Of a stretch of DNA of 64,000 bases, positions 1 through 64,000 are shown one piece after another (within the stretch, counting starts at the first letter, position 1; every line of letters starts with the position of its first letter). Location of the stretch: NCBI GenBank assembly GCA_037954235.1, contig JBBMOA010000004.1:4993501-5057500 (forward strand), in the 5' to 3' direction. The translations under genes were made by a program, and so were the position numbers. Below the pieces are notes generated by a model. It was given only the letters and a program-made list of their open reading frames with translations, was not told where the DNA came from and did no database searches. The DNA comes from Aulostomus chinensis (taxonomy: Eukaryota > Chordata > Actinopteri > Syngnathiformes > Aulostomidae).

Positions 1-52917
<52,917 letters not shown>

Positions 52918-53196
52918 GGAAGTGACTAAACCCGTGTAATACCCCATTCCCCTAAAGCCGCTCTCCACGCCTTGTTGTCGTGGATACAGTGGTCTTTCTC
53001 GTGTTCAGGAAGCTGCATGCCGGGCCAGGAGAGTGAAGCTTTTGAGGACAGGAAAAGCCAATGAGAGTCTGTTTACTTCCACTGTCCAGCATTCCTGTTA
53101 CTGTCTGGAATCTTTTTTTGTTTTGTTTTTAACCCTGGGAGACCTGGATGAGCTTCGGAGGGATTTAAACTGGGAAGGTGAAGTAAAGGAAAAGAT

Positions 53197-53216
53197 GGGG
53201 GGGGGGGGGGGGGGGG
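53197..53216. repeat. G20 homopolymer in 3' UTR
   Basis: Twenty G residues in a row on the sense strand, about 280 nt after the stop. It could form an RNA quadruplex. Confidence 0.9.
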
Positions 53217-53283
53217 TTGCGCTGTAAAGAGAATGTCTCCAGACAAAACAGAGGAATCGCCTGATCCTAAGAACAGTATCTTC

Positions 53284-53291
53284 TGTAAATA
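53284..53291 (+). promoter_or_regulatory. Candidate Pumilio-binding element
   Basis: TGTAAATA matches the UGUANAUA consensus on the sense strand, within the inferred 3' UTR. Confidence 0.4.
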
Positions 53292-53297
53292 ACGGGG

Positions 53298-53298
<1 letters not shown>

Positions 53299-53341
<43 letters not shown>
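53299..53341. repeat. (CT)n tract in 3' UTR
   Basis: A pure CT run of about 43 bp. Confidence 0.95.
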
Positions 53342-53345
<4 letters not shown>

Positions 53346-53440
53346 CATCAACTAACTCACTGTTTACAGTAAATGCTGACGTGGATTTTTACTGTTGATA
53401 CTTTTATATACTCATAGTTTCAATACGAAGCTTGTAATAC

Positions 53441-53490
53441 TCTCTCCCTCTCCCTCTCCCTCTCTCCCTCTCTCTCTCTCTCTCTCTCAC
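53441..53490. repeat. CT-rich repeat in 3' UTR
   Basis: TCTCCC-type units followed by a pure CT run. Confidence 0.9.
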
Positions 53491-53550
53491 TCTCTCTGTC
53501 CTGGCATGTGCGTCAGGTAGCAGCAGTGCAGGTTCCAGTAGCCCCTCTGT

Positions 53551-53586
53551 ACTGTACCGTACCGTGCCGTACCGTACTGTACTGTA
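53551..53586. repeat. 5-bp repeat (GTACC/GTACT)n
   Basis: About seven copies of TGTAC/CGTAC pentamers in the 3' UTR. Confidence 0.88.
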
Positions 53587-54223
53587 TTCTGGTGTTCGTA
53601 GTAACCTTTTGCATGAGTGTAGCCTCGGTCAAGTGCATGAATATAGTGGCCCTGCTCTACCTCTTCAAGCCCTCAGTCCGCCTGTATCTCCATCCGCGTC
53701 GCGTCACCCTGGCTGTCTGCACTGCTCTCAGGCCTGAGAGGTCCGAGCGTCTCTCTGTCCGTCCATCCGCCCGTCTTCCCGCAAATATTCCTGTCTGTCT
53801 CTTTGTAATCACTTCAAATAGCTGTGTTTCCATCCAGCCACAATGTTTTGTAAATTTTAATGATTTACACAAAGTTCATAAGAGGGAAAAAAAAAGAAGA
53901 AGCGGCAGTCGGTGGATTTTTAAAGGAGCAATTTAACATTTTTGAAAATATATAAAGCCAGACATTTTTGATAAAATCACTGAAGATTTGCTTGACAGGT
54001 GAACAGTTTACGAGTGTGTGGTTCAGCTGAGATGGCCTGACCTTCTTTTGTAATTCGCCGGTAATTTGTTGGGTTTTTTTCAGACTTTTCCAAGAATTTA
54101 TGGTGACAAAAACTTTCCTAAAAGTCATGGAATTTTGGTAAAAGAATAATGTATGAACCCATTTTGTGGTTTATATTCAAGGCACAATTCAGAAATGTAT
54201 ATTTTGAACATTCATAATGATAG

Positions 54224-54229
54224 AATAAA
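54224..54229 (+). terminator. Candidate proximal poly(A) signal AATAAA
   Basis: A canonical hexamer lies about 1.3 kb after the stop codon. The downstream sequence is only modestly T/G-rich, so use is uncertain. Confidence 0.4.
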
Positions 54230-55988
54230 TCCATTTTACAGAAGGGTCCCTTGTTAAAGAGGCCAAACAACCTGTTTCTGCTGGTCTTAGATCAACAGGG
54301 AAAAAACATCAAATGTGAAAAAATACTGGCACAAACTCAAGGACACAGATTGTCTTAAACGTCGAGGGATTCGTTTTCAGACTTCAGATTCCAGCTGCGC
54401 GGTTTGAGCTTCTACGTTCGTGATGAATGGAAACATAGCTCCTCTCTCGTCTCCCTCTGTCTCTTCTTCGCCGAACTGCCTTGGTAACAGGACGCCCACG
54501 AGTGCGGGGGCTTCATCGCGTCGTCGTCGCCGCCGCCGTCACGTCCCTCCCCGTCTTCACAACGATAGCAGCTGCTCTCAAACTAAATGCAGTTTGAGCT
54601 TAAAGAGCCCAGTGGTCAAAAATGCAGAGAAAAACACTTTGTTGGCTTTTTCGTTCCAGTTTACTTTCATGCGCGCGTGTGTGTGCGCGTGTGTGTGTGC
54701 GCGCGTGTGTGTGTATTGCACTTTTAGCTTTTTTTTTAAATGTCTGTTTTCTGTGACGTCCAACAAATTTCCAACATGATCTTCGTCGTGCACAATGAGA
54801 GAGAGCGACGTTTTTGTCATGGATGTGGAGTGACTGGTCAGTGCGTGTCTTTGTGTGTGTACGCCTGTGTGTGTGTGTGTGTGTGTGTATGAAATGTCTT
54901 CTGTGTCAAAATAAGATGGAATGTTCCAAACATCTTACAAAAAGAGCATCTTAATGAACACCGAGGAAGAATACGTTACCTTTGCAGTGCAGTATTTTTG
55001 TTGTGTCGACGCATTCGACCAAACTTAACACAGCAAACATTTGCTGATGAAGGGATAACATTCAGTGTCAACGTGACGACTCAGCATCCGTCTGTATAAC
55101 ACACACACTCACACACACAGTGTCTTAAAGACGAGGACGTATTAGCTGGATACGTCTACATCGGCTCAGTCGTCACAGTACTTCTCAATATCCTGCTAAC
55201 TAGTCAAACTATGTTGCTGCCAAACGGTCACAGACTTTTCCACTCGTCCCGCTCCACATGACACATCTTGTTATTACATTGATTGATTCAAACATATTGA
55301 AAAGACACGATAAACACCACATAGCTGATTGAGAAATGTGAAAAAGCAGTCGTGATCCTCTCAAGCACAAAGCAAATTTTTCAGGTGACTCAGGCTCCGT
55401 TTACATGAGAACGCAAACGTGGTGCTGCGTCCTCACTTTTCCTTCCGTGTTGAGATGAGCATTTTCAGGAGAAAGTCTGCATGCATACAGTGACACAGAA
55501 GCGTGCGGAATTCGATTTGTATGCACGCCAGGCGGCTAGGTGGTGGTGTGCTACACTGCCACACACCACCACCATGTGCGGGCGCCTGCGTGGAACCTTC
55601 CTTCTACTTCTCTTCTCTCCCTCGTAGCGTGAAATGCTAAACCAAAACTTGGCTAATCCATCAGCAGTCACCTCGTGTTCATGAGGTTCTCTGCAAATGT
55701 TAACAGTACAACTGGAACATTAAAAAGGCACACATTGAAATCCTGCTGCTCTCGGGCTGAAATCACTTACATTTTAGATACTAAACTGTAAACAAATTCT
55801 AAAAGGAAAAGTTAGTTGTTTTTTTTGTCTCTGTTGTGCTTATAAAGTAGGAATACTGACTAACTACCCAGGCTACTACAGGTTAGCCTCCTCATCATCA
55901 CACAGCAAACATGAGAATTTCTGCTGTGGTTTCCTCGTCTCGTTCAGGCAGAAGTAAAACTTGACATTCCTGAGTTTATATTTCTGTC

Positions 55989-56020
<32 letters not shown>

Positions 56021-57368
56021 CCCCATGTAGATATTTGCACTATGAGTGTGTGCGTGTTTTATTCGTGGTCACACTCCTCCTCTGACGCCTGCTGCGTTCA
56101 AAGCCTAGCTGGACTCATCATTAGGACTACAGGGCAAAACAAGGAGCTCATTACCGCCTCAGCAGAGACACTAAGACTCCTAACTGTTTGAGATCTGCCG
56201 CCGCAGGAGTCAGAGGAGTCTTTTTTCTGGTTTTAATGATTGGAAGGGGAGGTTTTGGGGTGGGTGCTACCTGCTAGCGCGCTGAGATCGCTGGTTTGTT
56301 CTGGGTGACAGCCAAACACAAGTCCCCCCTGGTGCAGACTAATGGCTGCATAGGCAGGTTGCTTTCTTATCGTGGGGTTCAACATTTCCATAAATCACGA
56401 CTGCTGTGGATTTAATCTCTAGTGAACTCTGGTCACACAGGAAACTATTGTTCATGCTACTTCGCTTGCAAAACGTTGCACCCGAAACTTTATTCCATGA
56501 ACAATAAACAGTAGAACGAATGTGAAGCCAGAAAATGGACACGGTCAGGAAGCAATACGTGTTTAAAGTTTGCAGACATGTTCGAACATTGGCTAGCACA
56601 AGCTAATAGTGGAAAAGCTGCATTTTAACTGCAAGGATTCAAATGCAAACAACTAGAAAGACACTTTTCGTGGTGTTTTCTCCAGCAGATTCATGATTCT
56701 GCTTGTTACTCGTGGACAATGAACATCGTACAGCCCCTTTTCTGCGTTTCCGAAGGCGAACTACCTCCTGTTTCCAGTCTTCTTCTGCGTTTTCTTTCAG
56801 GGTAGAAAAATGTGCATCTTATCGACTAAGTCTTACTGAATTTCCATTCCGACGTTTGTGGACCAGGGCAGGAAAGAAAAGAGAGGCAAAAACAGGCTGA
56901 AGGGCCTTGAGTTTTATCAGCAACTCAATTCTTAACTGTGGAATGTAATGAAATACCACCGACGTGCTCATTTTTCCTTTTAAATGTTTTTGCTGTGAGG
57001 ACCGTCAAAATGAACGCACGCCAACAAAGAGACCCTGCAACGTCTCTTGTCCTTTGTTTTGATTTTTTTAACGTCAATTTATGTTCTTGTTTTTGCTGAA
57101 GCCAAAAAAAAAGAAGAAAAAAAACAACTTACTCAAATTGAATGGAATTTCACAGTTTTATCTCTGTCTTAAGCTGTGAATAGACTTTTTAATTTATTTT
57201 TAGTTTTTTGCAAATGTCCTGGGGGGGGGGGGGGATGCTGAAAACTTTCACATCAGTGGGTTTGTAACAATGATGTTCCAGTGTGGTATTTTATTTTGCT
57301 ACATTTCTAGCAGTTAAAGTTGCCCATAAAATTCCCTCGGCCTGTTTTTTTTTTTTTTTTTTTTTGGC

Positions 57369-57402
<34 letters not shown>

Positions 57403-57410
57403 TTTGTATC

Positions 57411-57416
57411 AATAAA
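57411..57416 (+). terminator. Candidate poly(A) signal AATAAA with GT-rich downstream element
   Basis: A canonical hexamer follows a (CA)n run, and a strongly GT-rich block begins about 50 nt downstream (57468-57498). This is the usual arrangement for CPSF and CstF recognition. Confidence 0.5.
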
Positions 57417-58082
57417 CCATTATTATATACTTTTTAGATAACTTTTATTTTAGCTTATCGAAGTCACGTGTGCGTGTGTGTGTGCGTGTGTGTGTGAGAG
57501 ATTGGTAAGTCTACTGTGTGTGTGTGAGTGCATGCCTCTGAGGCACCTTTATACGAGTGTTTTAACAGACAGTGTGTGGCGTTGACACACACACACACAC
57601 ACACACACACACGTAAGGTCTTTGTTTACTACAGCTATCCAAATAATATCTTGTATGCTCGTCAAATCTTCTAACGATGTGCACTATGTTTGCATGTACA
57701 GTTTTACAAAGGATGCACCAGTTCCTTTTGTTGAAAACTGAGTGTTTTGAAATATATATATATTAAAAAAAAGTCTATATGAAAATTAACTGTACAAACA
57801 TGGCCTTAAATCTCTCACTGATTTTCTTGGAATTGTGCGATGCCTTCTACAGAAAAACAAATGGATGAATTGTTTTCGGAACTAATCGGTATCTATTTTG
57901 TGTCGGTGTTTCTATTGCTTTCTAGTGTGTTTTCTTTGCACAAGAATAATTATAGAAAAAAAAAAAGAAAGAAGATCTTGTACTTTTTTGAAACCGTGAT
58001 CAGAGAAAGCATGGCTGAAGTACTGATTGTCTGATACTACATATTATAGATTACTATTTCTGTATCAAAGTATGGATTTTTA

Positions 58083-58088
58083 AATAAA
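58083..58088 (+). terminator. Candidate distal poly(A) signal AATAAA
   Basis: A canonical hexamer sits in an AT-rich segment, followed by a T/G-rich stretch (TGTTTTCGGTTGTCTCGTG) about 15-40 nt later. The character of the sequence changes after it, consistent with the end of the transcript. Confidence 0.55.
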
Positions 58089-58499
58089 TATTCATATTAA
58101 ACTCTGTTTTCGGTTGTCTCGTGTTTCCTCCCTCTGTCTGTGCGTTGATTGCTAATCTAGATTTTAGAATGAGGCAAACTGATTCTGGTGTAAAACTGCA
58201 AAATTCCTCCAGCTGTTTCCGACAACATCAGAATCCCTTCAGTTGATCTGCCGGGGGTTGATGGGCGCCCTCATCAGCTCTCCACACCTCAGCGGGTCCT
58301 TCGACAGCTGCTGAGATCCCTCGTTTTTAAAAGTCACGATTCAGCTTGTTTTCACAGCCAAACTCGGATACGAGCTGTCGAGAGGACGCGACTTCTCCCC
58401 TGAACTGAGGAAGTGACCGTGACCCCAAAAATGTGGGGTGTGGGTCCTGTGTCAGCAGGACCGGATGTTGCTTCGGCGTTTTTGAGTTGAGTTTCCGTG

Positions 58500-58990
58500 A
58501 GTGAAAGGGGAACAAAAGTATATTTTCATGCTGGACATTTTTCTTCAACAGCGCCACCTACTGGGCGAGTGGCTCCAACTTTGATTCAGTACAAGATGTT
58601 TCGCATTTGTCCTGAGTTTGATGTCCGTCGGACCAACTTTGACCGAGACACGCATCACTTCCTGTTGTGACTGCAAAACTGCTTTGCTTCGAACTTTTGT
58701 ACTTTTTTTTTTATCAAAAGTCCTTTCCTCACTTTTCATCAACAGTTTATACACAAAATTTTGTTTGTCCAACAGTGGAAAAAAAGCTGAAGGGGAGTTT
58801 TAAAAAAAAAGAGTGTTTTTTTCGCATTTTGCAATTTTGTGCCACAGCGCCACCTATGGGCCATCCAGGTAGGCTTCCATCTGGAGTTTTTTTGCGGTTG
58901 AAAACGTTTGATGCGTTTCTTTTTGGGCTCATGATTCCATGCTGCTGCTCTTTGTCAGCAACAGTGTAAGGCAGCACCAACGTTTTGTTA
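58500..58990. repeat. Possible dispersed-repeat remnants with GCGCCACCTA islands
   Basis: CAGCGCCACCTACTGGGC at 58549 and CACAGCGCCACCTATGGGCC at 58845 resemble the ATAGCGCCACCTAGGGAGCC block at 17273. The surrounding text (CCAACTTTGATTCAGTACAA) also has the flavour of that family. Weak support. Confidence 0.35.
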
Positions 58991-60519
58991 TTTGCAGGCA
59001 TGAATATGGAATTAATTTGCCTGTCAACTGAAAAAAACTAATAACTCCTCAGAACTGCCAGTCGCACAAGTAAATATAAGCCGATATTTACATGCTAGCG
59101 TCATTAGCAGTCACACGTGTGTTCTCCCACGCACCGGGCATCTGTTCCCGGCCTGATAGGAGACTCGCTGTATGTTGGCTGGCAAACAGGGAGGAAGACG
59201 AGGCGTCAACAACATATGGATTCCTCTTTTATGGAAGGACGCGAATGTCCTGACAGACTTGTTATTGCTTCCTTCTCACAGAGAACGTGTGGTGAAATGA
59301 ACCTTTGACATTTCACAACGCAGGCTTTCCCTCCAGTGTATCAAAATAAAGTAAATCTGTCCACGTAGCCAAAGGAAGGACTCGAAGACGCGCTCGAGGA
59401 AGTCCTGCTGTCCTCCGAGGACCCGCCCCATGACCTGCAGGTCTCGCGCGTCTCTTTGACGGACGTCGAGCTTTGGCCCGTCTGATTTTACCCTGAGACG
59501 TCTACAGAGGACACAACAGCGCCCGGTGAATCTGCTTTATTGATTTGGTTGGCTTCGTGTTTGCCTGACTAGAATTTGAGGCTGAACAAGCGGAAGTTTA
59601 ATTTACAACTCAAATTAGGGTTGACAGACAGAGGACAGTTTCCCAACACGTCTACGAGACAAAGATCAGTCCATAAAGTAGAGCTGTACATCGCCTCTCT
59701 CACTCATCAGATGAGTCCTTTTCCTCCTTTCTTGTTTTTCCTTTTTTTTTTTCCCTGAAGACTTTTTACTTGAACTCGTCACCTTTTTTTTTTTTTTTTC
59801 TTACAAAAATGTCAACTTTTTTCACCTCACACATTTCAAACCGGCTCCTAACTTTAGTTTCTATGCATCTGAACAGGATGATCACTTTTCTTTCCCATGA
59901 GAAAAAAACAAAACACCATCACGACTTGTTAATTCTGCATCACCTGAGAAATTATGAGGAAATGTGACACGGGAGAGTCAGTCCCGGGGGGGTGTCTCCT
60001 CCATATTTAATGGAGGGTGGGACTGAAGGCAGTCTTCCCCTGCAGGAGTCCCGAGGGTGGAGGAGGGTCCGCTCCTGCCTCCACTCCAGGCACGCAGCCG
60101 CTCCCGCACCTCCTCTGAGCTTCTCTGTTTAGGGGGTTAAACTCACAGAACCATGGAGAACCACTGGTCCGAGTCCACATGTACATGTGCATGAGAGCTT
60201 CAGCATCAATGTTGCCGTTCTTTTTCTAAATTCTTTTAAAGCATCCATTTTTAATTGAGCAATGCATTGTGGGTCATTGTGGTTCGCTGCTTTTTTTTTT
60301 TTTGCCCAATTTTCATTCTTTTTCTCTTAAAATCCTGCTCAAAACAAGACATGAAGAGGCAGTGCTGTGTTTAAGGAACAAGAGCTCGCGTGTAAATCGG
60401 CGTACTGACATTCGAAGCCACTTCGCGAATTACGAGGGGAATGCCAGATGCGGCGTGTTCTTGTCGCAATGTAAAAGTGATTTGTGTCGGGCAGCGAGCC
60501 TTGTGCATGCCTCAGTCTG

Positions 60520-60529
60520 CTATAAATAG
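60520..60529. promoter_or_regulatory. MEF2-type site CTATAAATAG
   Basis: A perfect match to YTA(A/T)4TAR, in intergenic DNA about 2.4 kb after the distal poly(A) signal. It also reads as a TATA box (TATAAATA). Functional status is unknown. Confidence 0.3.
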
Positions 60530-60678
60530 CCGTATTTTCCCAGCATCCCTTGAGGCTCCGGGAGGAGATGGAAGGATTGATTCAGGGGTGAGGAGAAGCC
60601 AAGTGAGAGAAAGGTGCTAATATCACTGTCAATCAATGCCGGTGAGGAGCGAGGCCGGTGCTCCCGGTACATAAACAC

Positions 60679-60733
<55 letters not shown>
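60679..60733. repeat. (CA)n tract, intergenic
   Basis: A pure CA run of about 55 bp. Confidence 0.95.
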
Positions 60734-60734
<1 letters not shown>

Positions 60735-60901
60735 AAGCAGGAACCACAGTCCTCATTAAGTAACTAGAGGCTTCAGACGAGCTGGCTGGAACAAATGAGC
60801 AGCGTGGACGACAACTGTGATTATGAATCTTAATATTTGTGTTTATTGGTGCAGTTGCAGGAGTACAAAGCCTCAACCTCAGAGGCTGAAATTGCTGGGA
60901 A

Positions 60902-60907
60902 ACACAC

Positions 60908-60958
<51 letters not shown>
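60902..60958. repeat. (CA)n tract, intergenic
   Basis: CA run with one CACG interruption near its start. Confidence 0.95.
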
Positions 60959-60963
<5 letters not shown>

Positions 60964-62399
60964 GCCACAAGAAAGGATTCCTGTGCTGCCTAATTGTTTA
61001 AATACTTATTCACCAAATGATTAAATGGTAATTAGTCCAGACAAAAGGTCGTGTGAAGTTTTTGTCCCTTAAAAAAACTTGATGTCTTAATGCTGGAGTA
61101 AGCCTAATGAACACTGCGGTCCAAGTCTGTCAACCAGGGTCGTAATTATGTTCGCTTGTCACTTCCTGACACACTCAGTAGCTTAGCAACCTGCCACGGA
61201 AACGGAGCTAAAGTTGGATCTCATTTAAATATTCCCTCAGAAAATCAAGGAGAAAAAAAAAGAAGAAGAAGAAGAAGAGCGAAAACTCAGGTGCAGCGCC
61301 GTTTTGTCTATTTCGAGGATTTCTCGAGGAGTTTTAAAGGTTCTCTCGCACGTCCGGGTCAAACTCTCACAGGCAGCGCGGTAGAAAGTGGATGTGGGCA
61401 GGTTTCATAATTACTGTGTGCATTAATCAAAGTAAACACATGTTTTAGCCACTCCGCCCACTCAACTCCCACCGTCAGAATTAAAATAGAACCTTTCCTT
61501 GTGTGCTGTCATTGTTTCTGCAAAGGTGCGAGAGAGAAGCCGGCACATCGCTGCTGCGTTCAGGCTCTTTATGTACTGTACATTCTAATAATACAACTGC
61601 TATTCTTAGCCGGAGCAGAGGTGTTAGCGCTGCAGCGTTGTAGCTGATGTGGTTCATCCTCTCATTCGTCGTTTAACTCACTTCTTCTTCAGGTACCTTC
61701 GTTTTAACGAAAAAGTGTGTAGAACTGAAGAACAAATAAAGGAGATGTTGATTATTGCAGATGAGAACTCCTTTAGAGTTGGTGAAGGAATGTTTTTGGG
61801 GGTTTTTTTTGGGTGGTTTTACTGTTGCTGTCGCCATTAGCTTCAAGCTAAATATACGTGGCTGGCTCTTCCCGCATTCTGGAGTCACCACGAGAACGTT
61901 TCACTTTATGTTGTTTTTTTTGTTGTTGTTTTTTTGAACACCAAGAACATGACGTATCAGCAGACAGTGAGTTGCAAATAAAACGACAGTTCACTCGCGT
62001 GTTGAAGAATTGATGACGATGACCTTTCTGATAAGAGCTCACAGGACGAAGGTGAGAATACAGAAGGAATGTCGAACCTTTCGGTAACGGATTTACTGTC
62101 GGTTTGTGAGTTTGCTTTTGATTCAGTGTTTTTGATAAGGACGCAAAAAAAAAAAAAACGTGAGAAAACAAATGTTGTTGGATGATGGAGAAACTGATAT
62201 GAAGGAGAACTTAGGAACAAGAGAGAGAGAGAGAGAGAGGGTTCTCATTCAGGGAGTGAGAGAAAGTCTTTGTGTCTCCTCTGACTCTTCACTCCTGAAG
62301 TGAATTAAATTAACCTCAAAAAAAGGAGCCGGCCGACTATGCTTCTTCATTAGTCCGCAAATAACAGCAGGACTAAGTGAGACAAAATGCTAACACGTG

Positions 62400-62433
<34 letters not shown>

Positions 62434-62583
62434 TACACACACGCAAACACACACACGCGCGCCCGCAGCGAGAGAAACCCTGCCTTTGTCTCAATTAGCT
62501 GTACATACGAGGCCACTTGTTCTCTCCAGCCTGGTTTAACATGACGTGCATCAGACTTTTTCTGTGGCTCTGATTATGAGGAG

Positions 62584-62584
<1 letters not shown>

Positions 62585-62628
<44 letters not shown>

Positions 62629-62700
62629 AGGGTCATTCAGGAAACTGTTCAAATTCTGATGCATATATCTGTTTGTTTGTTTGTTTGTTTGTTTGTTTGT
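62585..62700. repeat. (GT)n tract followed by (TTTG)n tetranucleotide repeat
   Basis: GT run at 62585-62626 and seven TTTG units at 62671-62700, in intergenic DNA. Confidence 0.93.
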
Positions 62701-63920
62701 GGTCTGTCCAGGGTCGGTGTCGTGTGATGAGGGCGGGGGCGAAGGCGAACTCCCACCGTGCGTACGTGAAGGTTCACACCAAAGCAAGTTATTACCAGCA
62801 AACATCTGCTTTGACAGCTGTTCTTCCTCCTCCTCTCCCTCCCCCAGCCTATCTAGAAGTGAATGACACTCGATTGGCCACTGACAGCGTTCACGCCAAC
62901 ACAGAACAAAACACTGGTGAAAAGACTTTGACGTCAAATTATGAGAGCGACTTGTGTTTGACTCTTTCCCTCTGACTCAAGTCTCTCTTGTGTCACTCGC
63001 TCTTTTCTTCTCATTCCATTTGGTTCCACTTTACCCTCACGTACTCTAGTAGCTCCGCCAATTTCCCAGCTTACATCTTGATTCATGGAATATCGATGTA
63101 GTCGTCATAGCAACGACAACATTTGGAAGAAAAGCGCCAACAACATTGGAATTAATAAGAGGTCACGAGTTACTATCCCACAAAGCTGCCGGCAAGCTAA
63201 CCTGTAATTGTAGTCACCTCACTTGTTTCTTTTCACAAATGTTAGCTTGCTTGGCTAACAGTGCAGCCTGACATGCTAACGTGCTAACCTCATCGCTCAC
63301 ACCGTGCTCAGGGGCTCGAACCTCATTGGAATCACAATATGTACGACTGTAAGTGTCAAATCCTGTGTGCGGGGAATACCGTGGTGCTGAACAAGTCAAC
63401 ATCCCAACAGAAATCCCATCAGGATCGTGTTCATGGATTTTTCAGCTAAACTAGAAACGAAAATTCCCTCCGATATCTCAAATCTTAGACCGATAATGAG
63501 ATCATTTTATGAAATTATGCAGCCAAACTTTGTTGTGGGATTATTGAAGGCACATGTACTGCAGCTATGAACGTTAACGGAATAGGGAAAATAAAATAAC
63601 AGCAGTAAACTCTTTACAACCTCAAAAATCTCAAGTGGGGCATCAAAAAGTCTTGTAATCCCGACTTTTTCGGCACCGGTGAAATGGAAGACGTGAAACA
63701 CGTAAAGAGCTTTAAAATGAGCCGCGTTTCACGGTTGACAGCTAAAGGAAACGACTGCGAGGAAAAGTGGAGATGCTGCAGGAGTTGTTCTGGCGGGATC
63801 AGGGGCGTGTCTGTGCTGCAGCCGCATCTCCTGCATTGATGGTGGATTAATACGAGAACAGCATTCTCAAAACGCCTTTCAATCTCAGAGATTTGAGGAG
63901 GCAGTCTGGCCCTGAGTGTG

Positions 63921-63932
63921 TGCGCGTGTGTC

Positions 63933-63969
<37 letters not shown>
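63921..63969. repeat. (GT)n-(GA)n compound microsatellite
   Basis: GT run with CGCG and CTGT interruptions, then a GA run. Confidence 0.93.
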
Positions 63970-64000
63970 CTGATGTACAGTGATAGCATCGTCAAAAAGC

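Larger units (their letters stand above)
52918..58105 (+). other. cpne8: cpne8 3' untranslated region (distal end inferred)
   Basis: No further exon or coding pattern follows the stop, and AATAAA signals occur at 54224, 57411 and 58083. The last has T/GT-rich sequence shortly downstream (about 58106-58130), so the longest 3' UTR would be about 5.2 kb. It holds a 20-nt G run (53197-53216), CT tracts (53299-53341, 53441-53490), a GTACC/T-type repeat (53551-53586), several GT/CA runs, a TGTAAATA Pumilio-type site at 53284 and three TGTTTAC miR-30-type seed matches. The extent is inferred and cannot be settled without transcript data. Confidence 0.6.
58106..64000. other. Apparent intergenic region downstream of cpne8
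   Basis: No exon, RNA gene or strong promoter could be supported on either strand. Segments near 58545 and 58850 contain GCGCCACCTA islands like the older repeat at 17277. (CA)n tracts occur at 60679-60733, 60902-60958 and 62401-62450, GT at 62585-62626, (TTTG)n at 62671-62700, and GT/GA at 63921-63969. A CTATAAATAG (MEF2-type) sequence lies at 60520-60529. Confidence 0.55.

Noticed and set aside
53508..53936. 142-codon ORF after the stop codon
   Set aside because: Lies in the inferred 3' UTR across CT and GTACC repeats, with no family similarity.
60521..60528. TATA box of a downstream gene
   Set aside because: No coding exon or GC-rich promoter region follows within the window; left as a weak regulatory match.

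Overview
This is a eukaryotic nuclear window and almost certainly comes from a ray-finned (teleost) fish. The evidence is a split gene with GT-AG introns, dense (CA/GT)n microsatellites, tRNA-derived SINEs of a common teleost type, and a fragment of a Penelope-like retroelement of the kind abundant in fish. There is no bacterial-style gene organisation. Apart from transposon fragments, I can support only one gene.

That gene is a plus-strand copine, best matched to copine-8 (cpne8). I could place 18 exons, from the last 14 bp of an upstream exon at positions 1-14 to the stop codon at 52915-52917. Every junction is phase-compatible. Together they encode about 507 residues with no internal stop: the end of C2A, all of C2B, a lysine-rich linker, the von Willebrand A-like copine domain with a DFTAS (MIDAS-type) motif, and a proline-rich tail ending QTQI. 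By comparison with the family, only about the first 57 residues lie upstream of the window. A long 3' UTR follows, with AATAAA signals at 54224, 57411 and 58083. The most distal one implies a 3' UTR of about 5.2 kb.

Layout: 1-11382 holds the C2A exons in long introns with microsatellites and two short SINEs. 11383-22316 is a 10.9-kb intron with a hairpin-forming inverted repeat, a hAT-like element and an old interspersed repeat. 22317-29869 holds the C2B exons. 29870-33006 holds the linker and first A-domain exons. 33007-40068 is a 7-kb intron carrying a Penelope-like GIY-YIG endonuclease ORF on the minus strand, abutted by a minisatellite. 40069-46947 holds the A-domain exons, with SINE and LINE remnants between them. 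46948-52728 is an intron with a SINE that has perfect target-site duplications and a >1-kb minisatellite. 52729-58105 is the last exon, and 58106-64000 is apparently intergenic.

The most interesting non-coding signals concern splicing. One exon (44573) has a pure (GT)16 run where its polypyrimidine tract should be. A 47-nt exon (40069) sits between a GU tract and a CA tract that could pair in the pre-mRNA. Inverted SINE copies flank exons 15-17. No new multi-gene system is evident.
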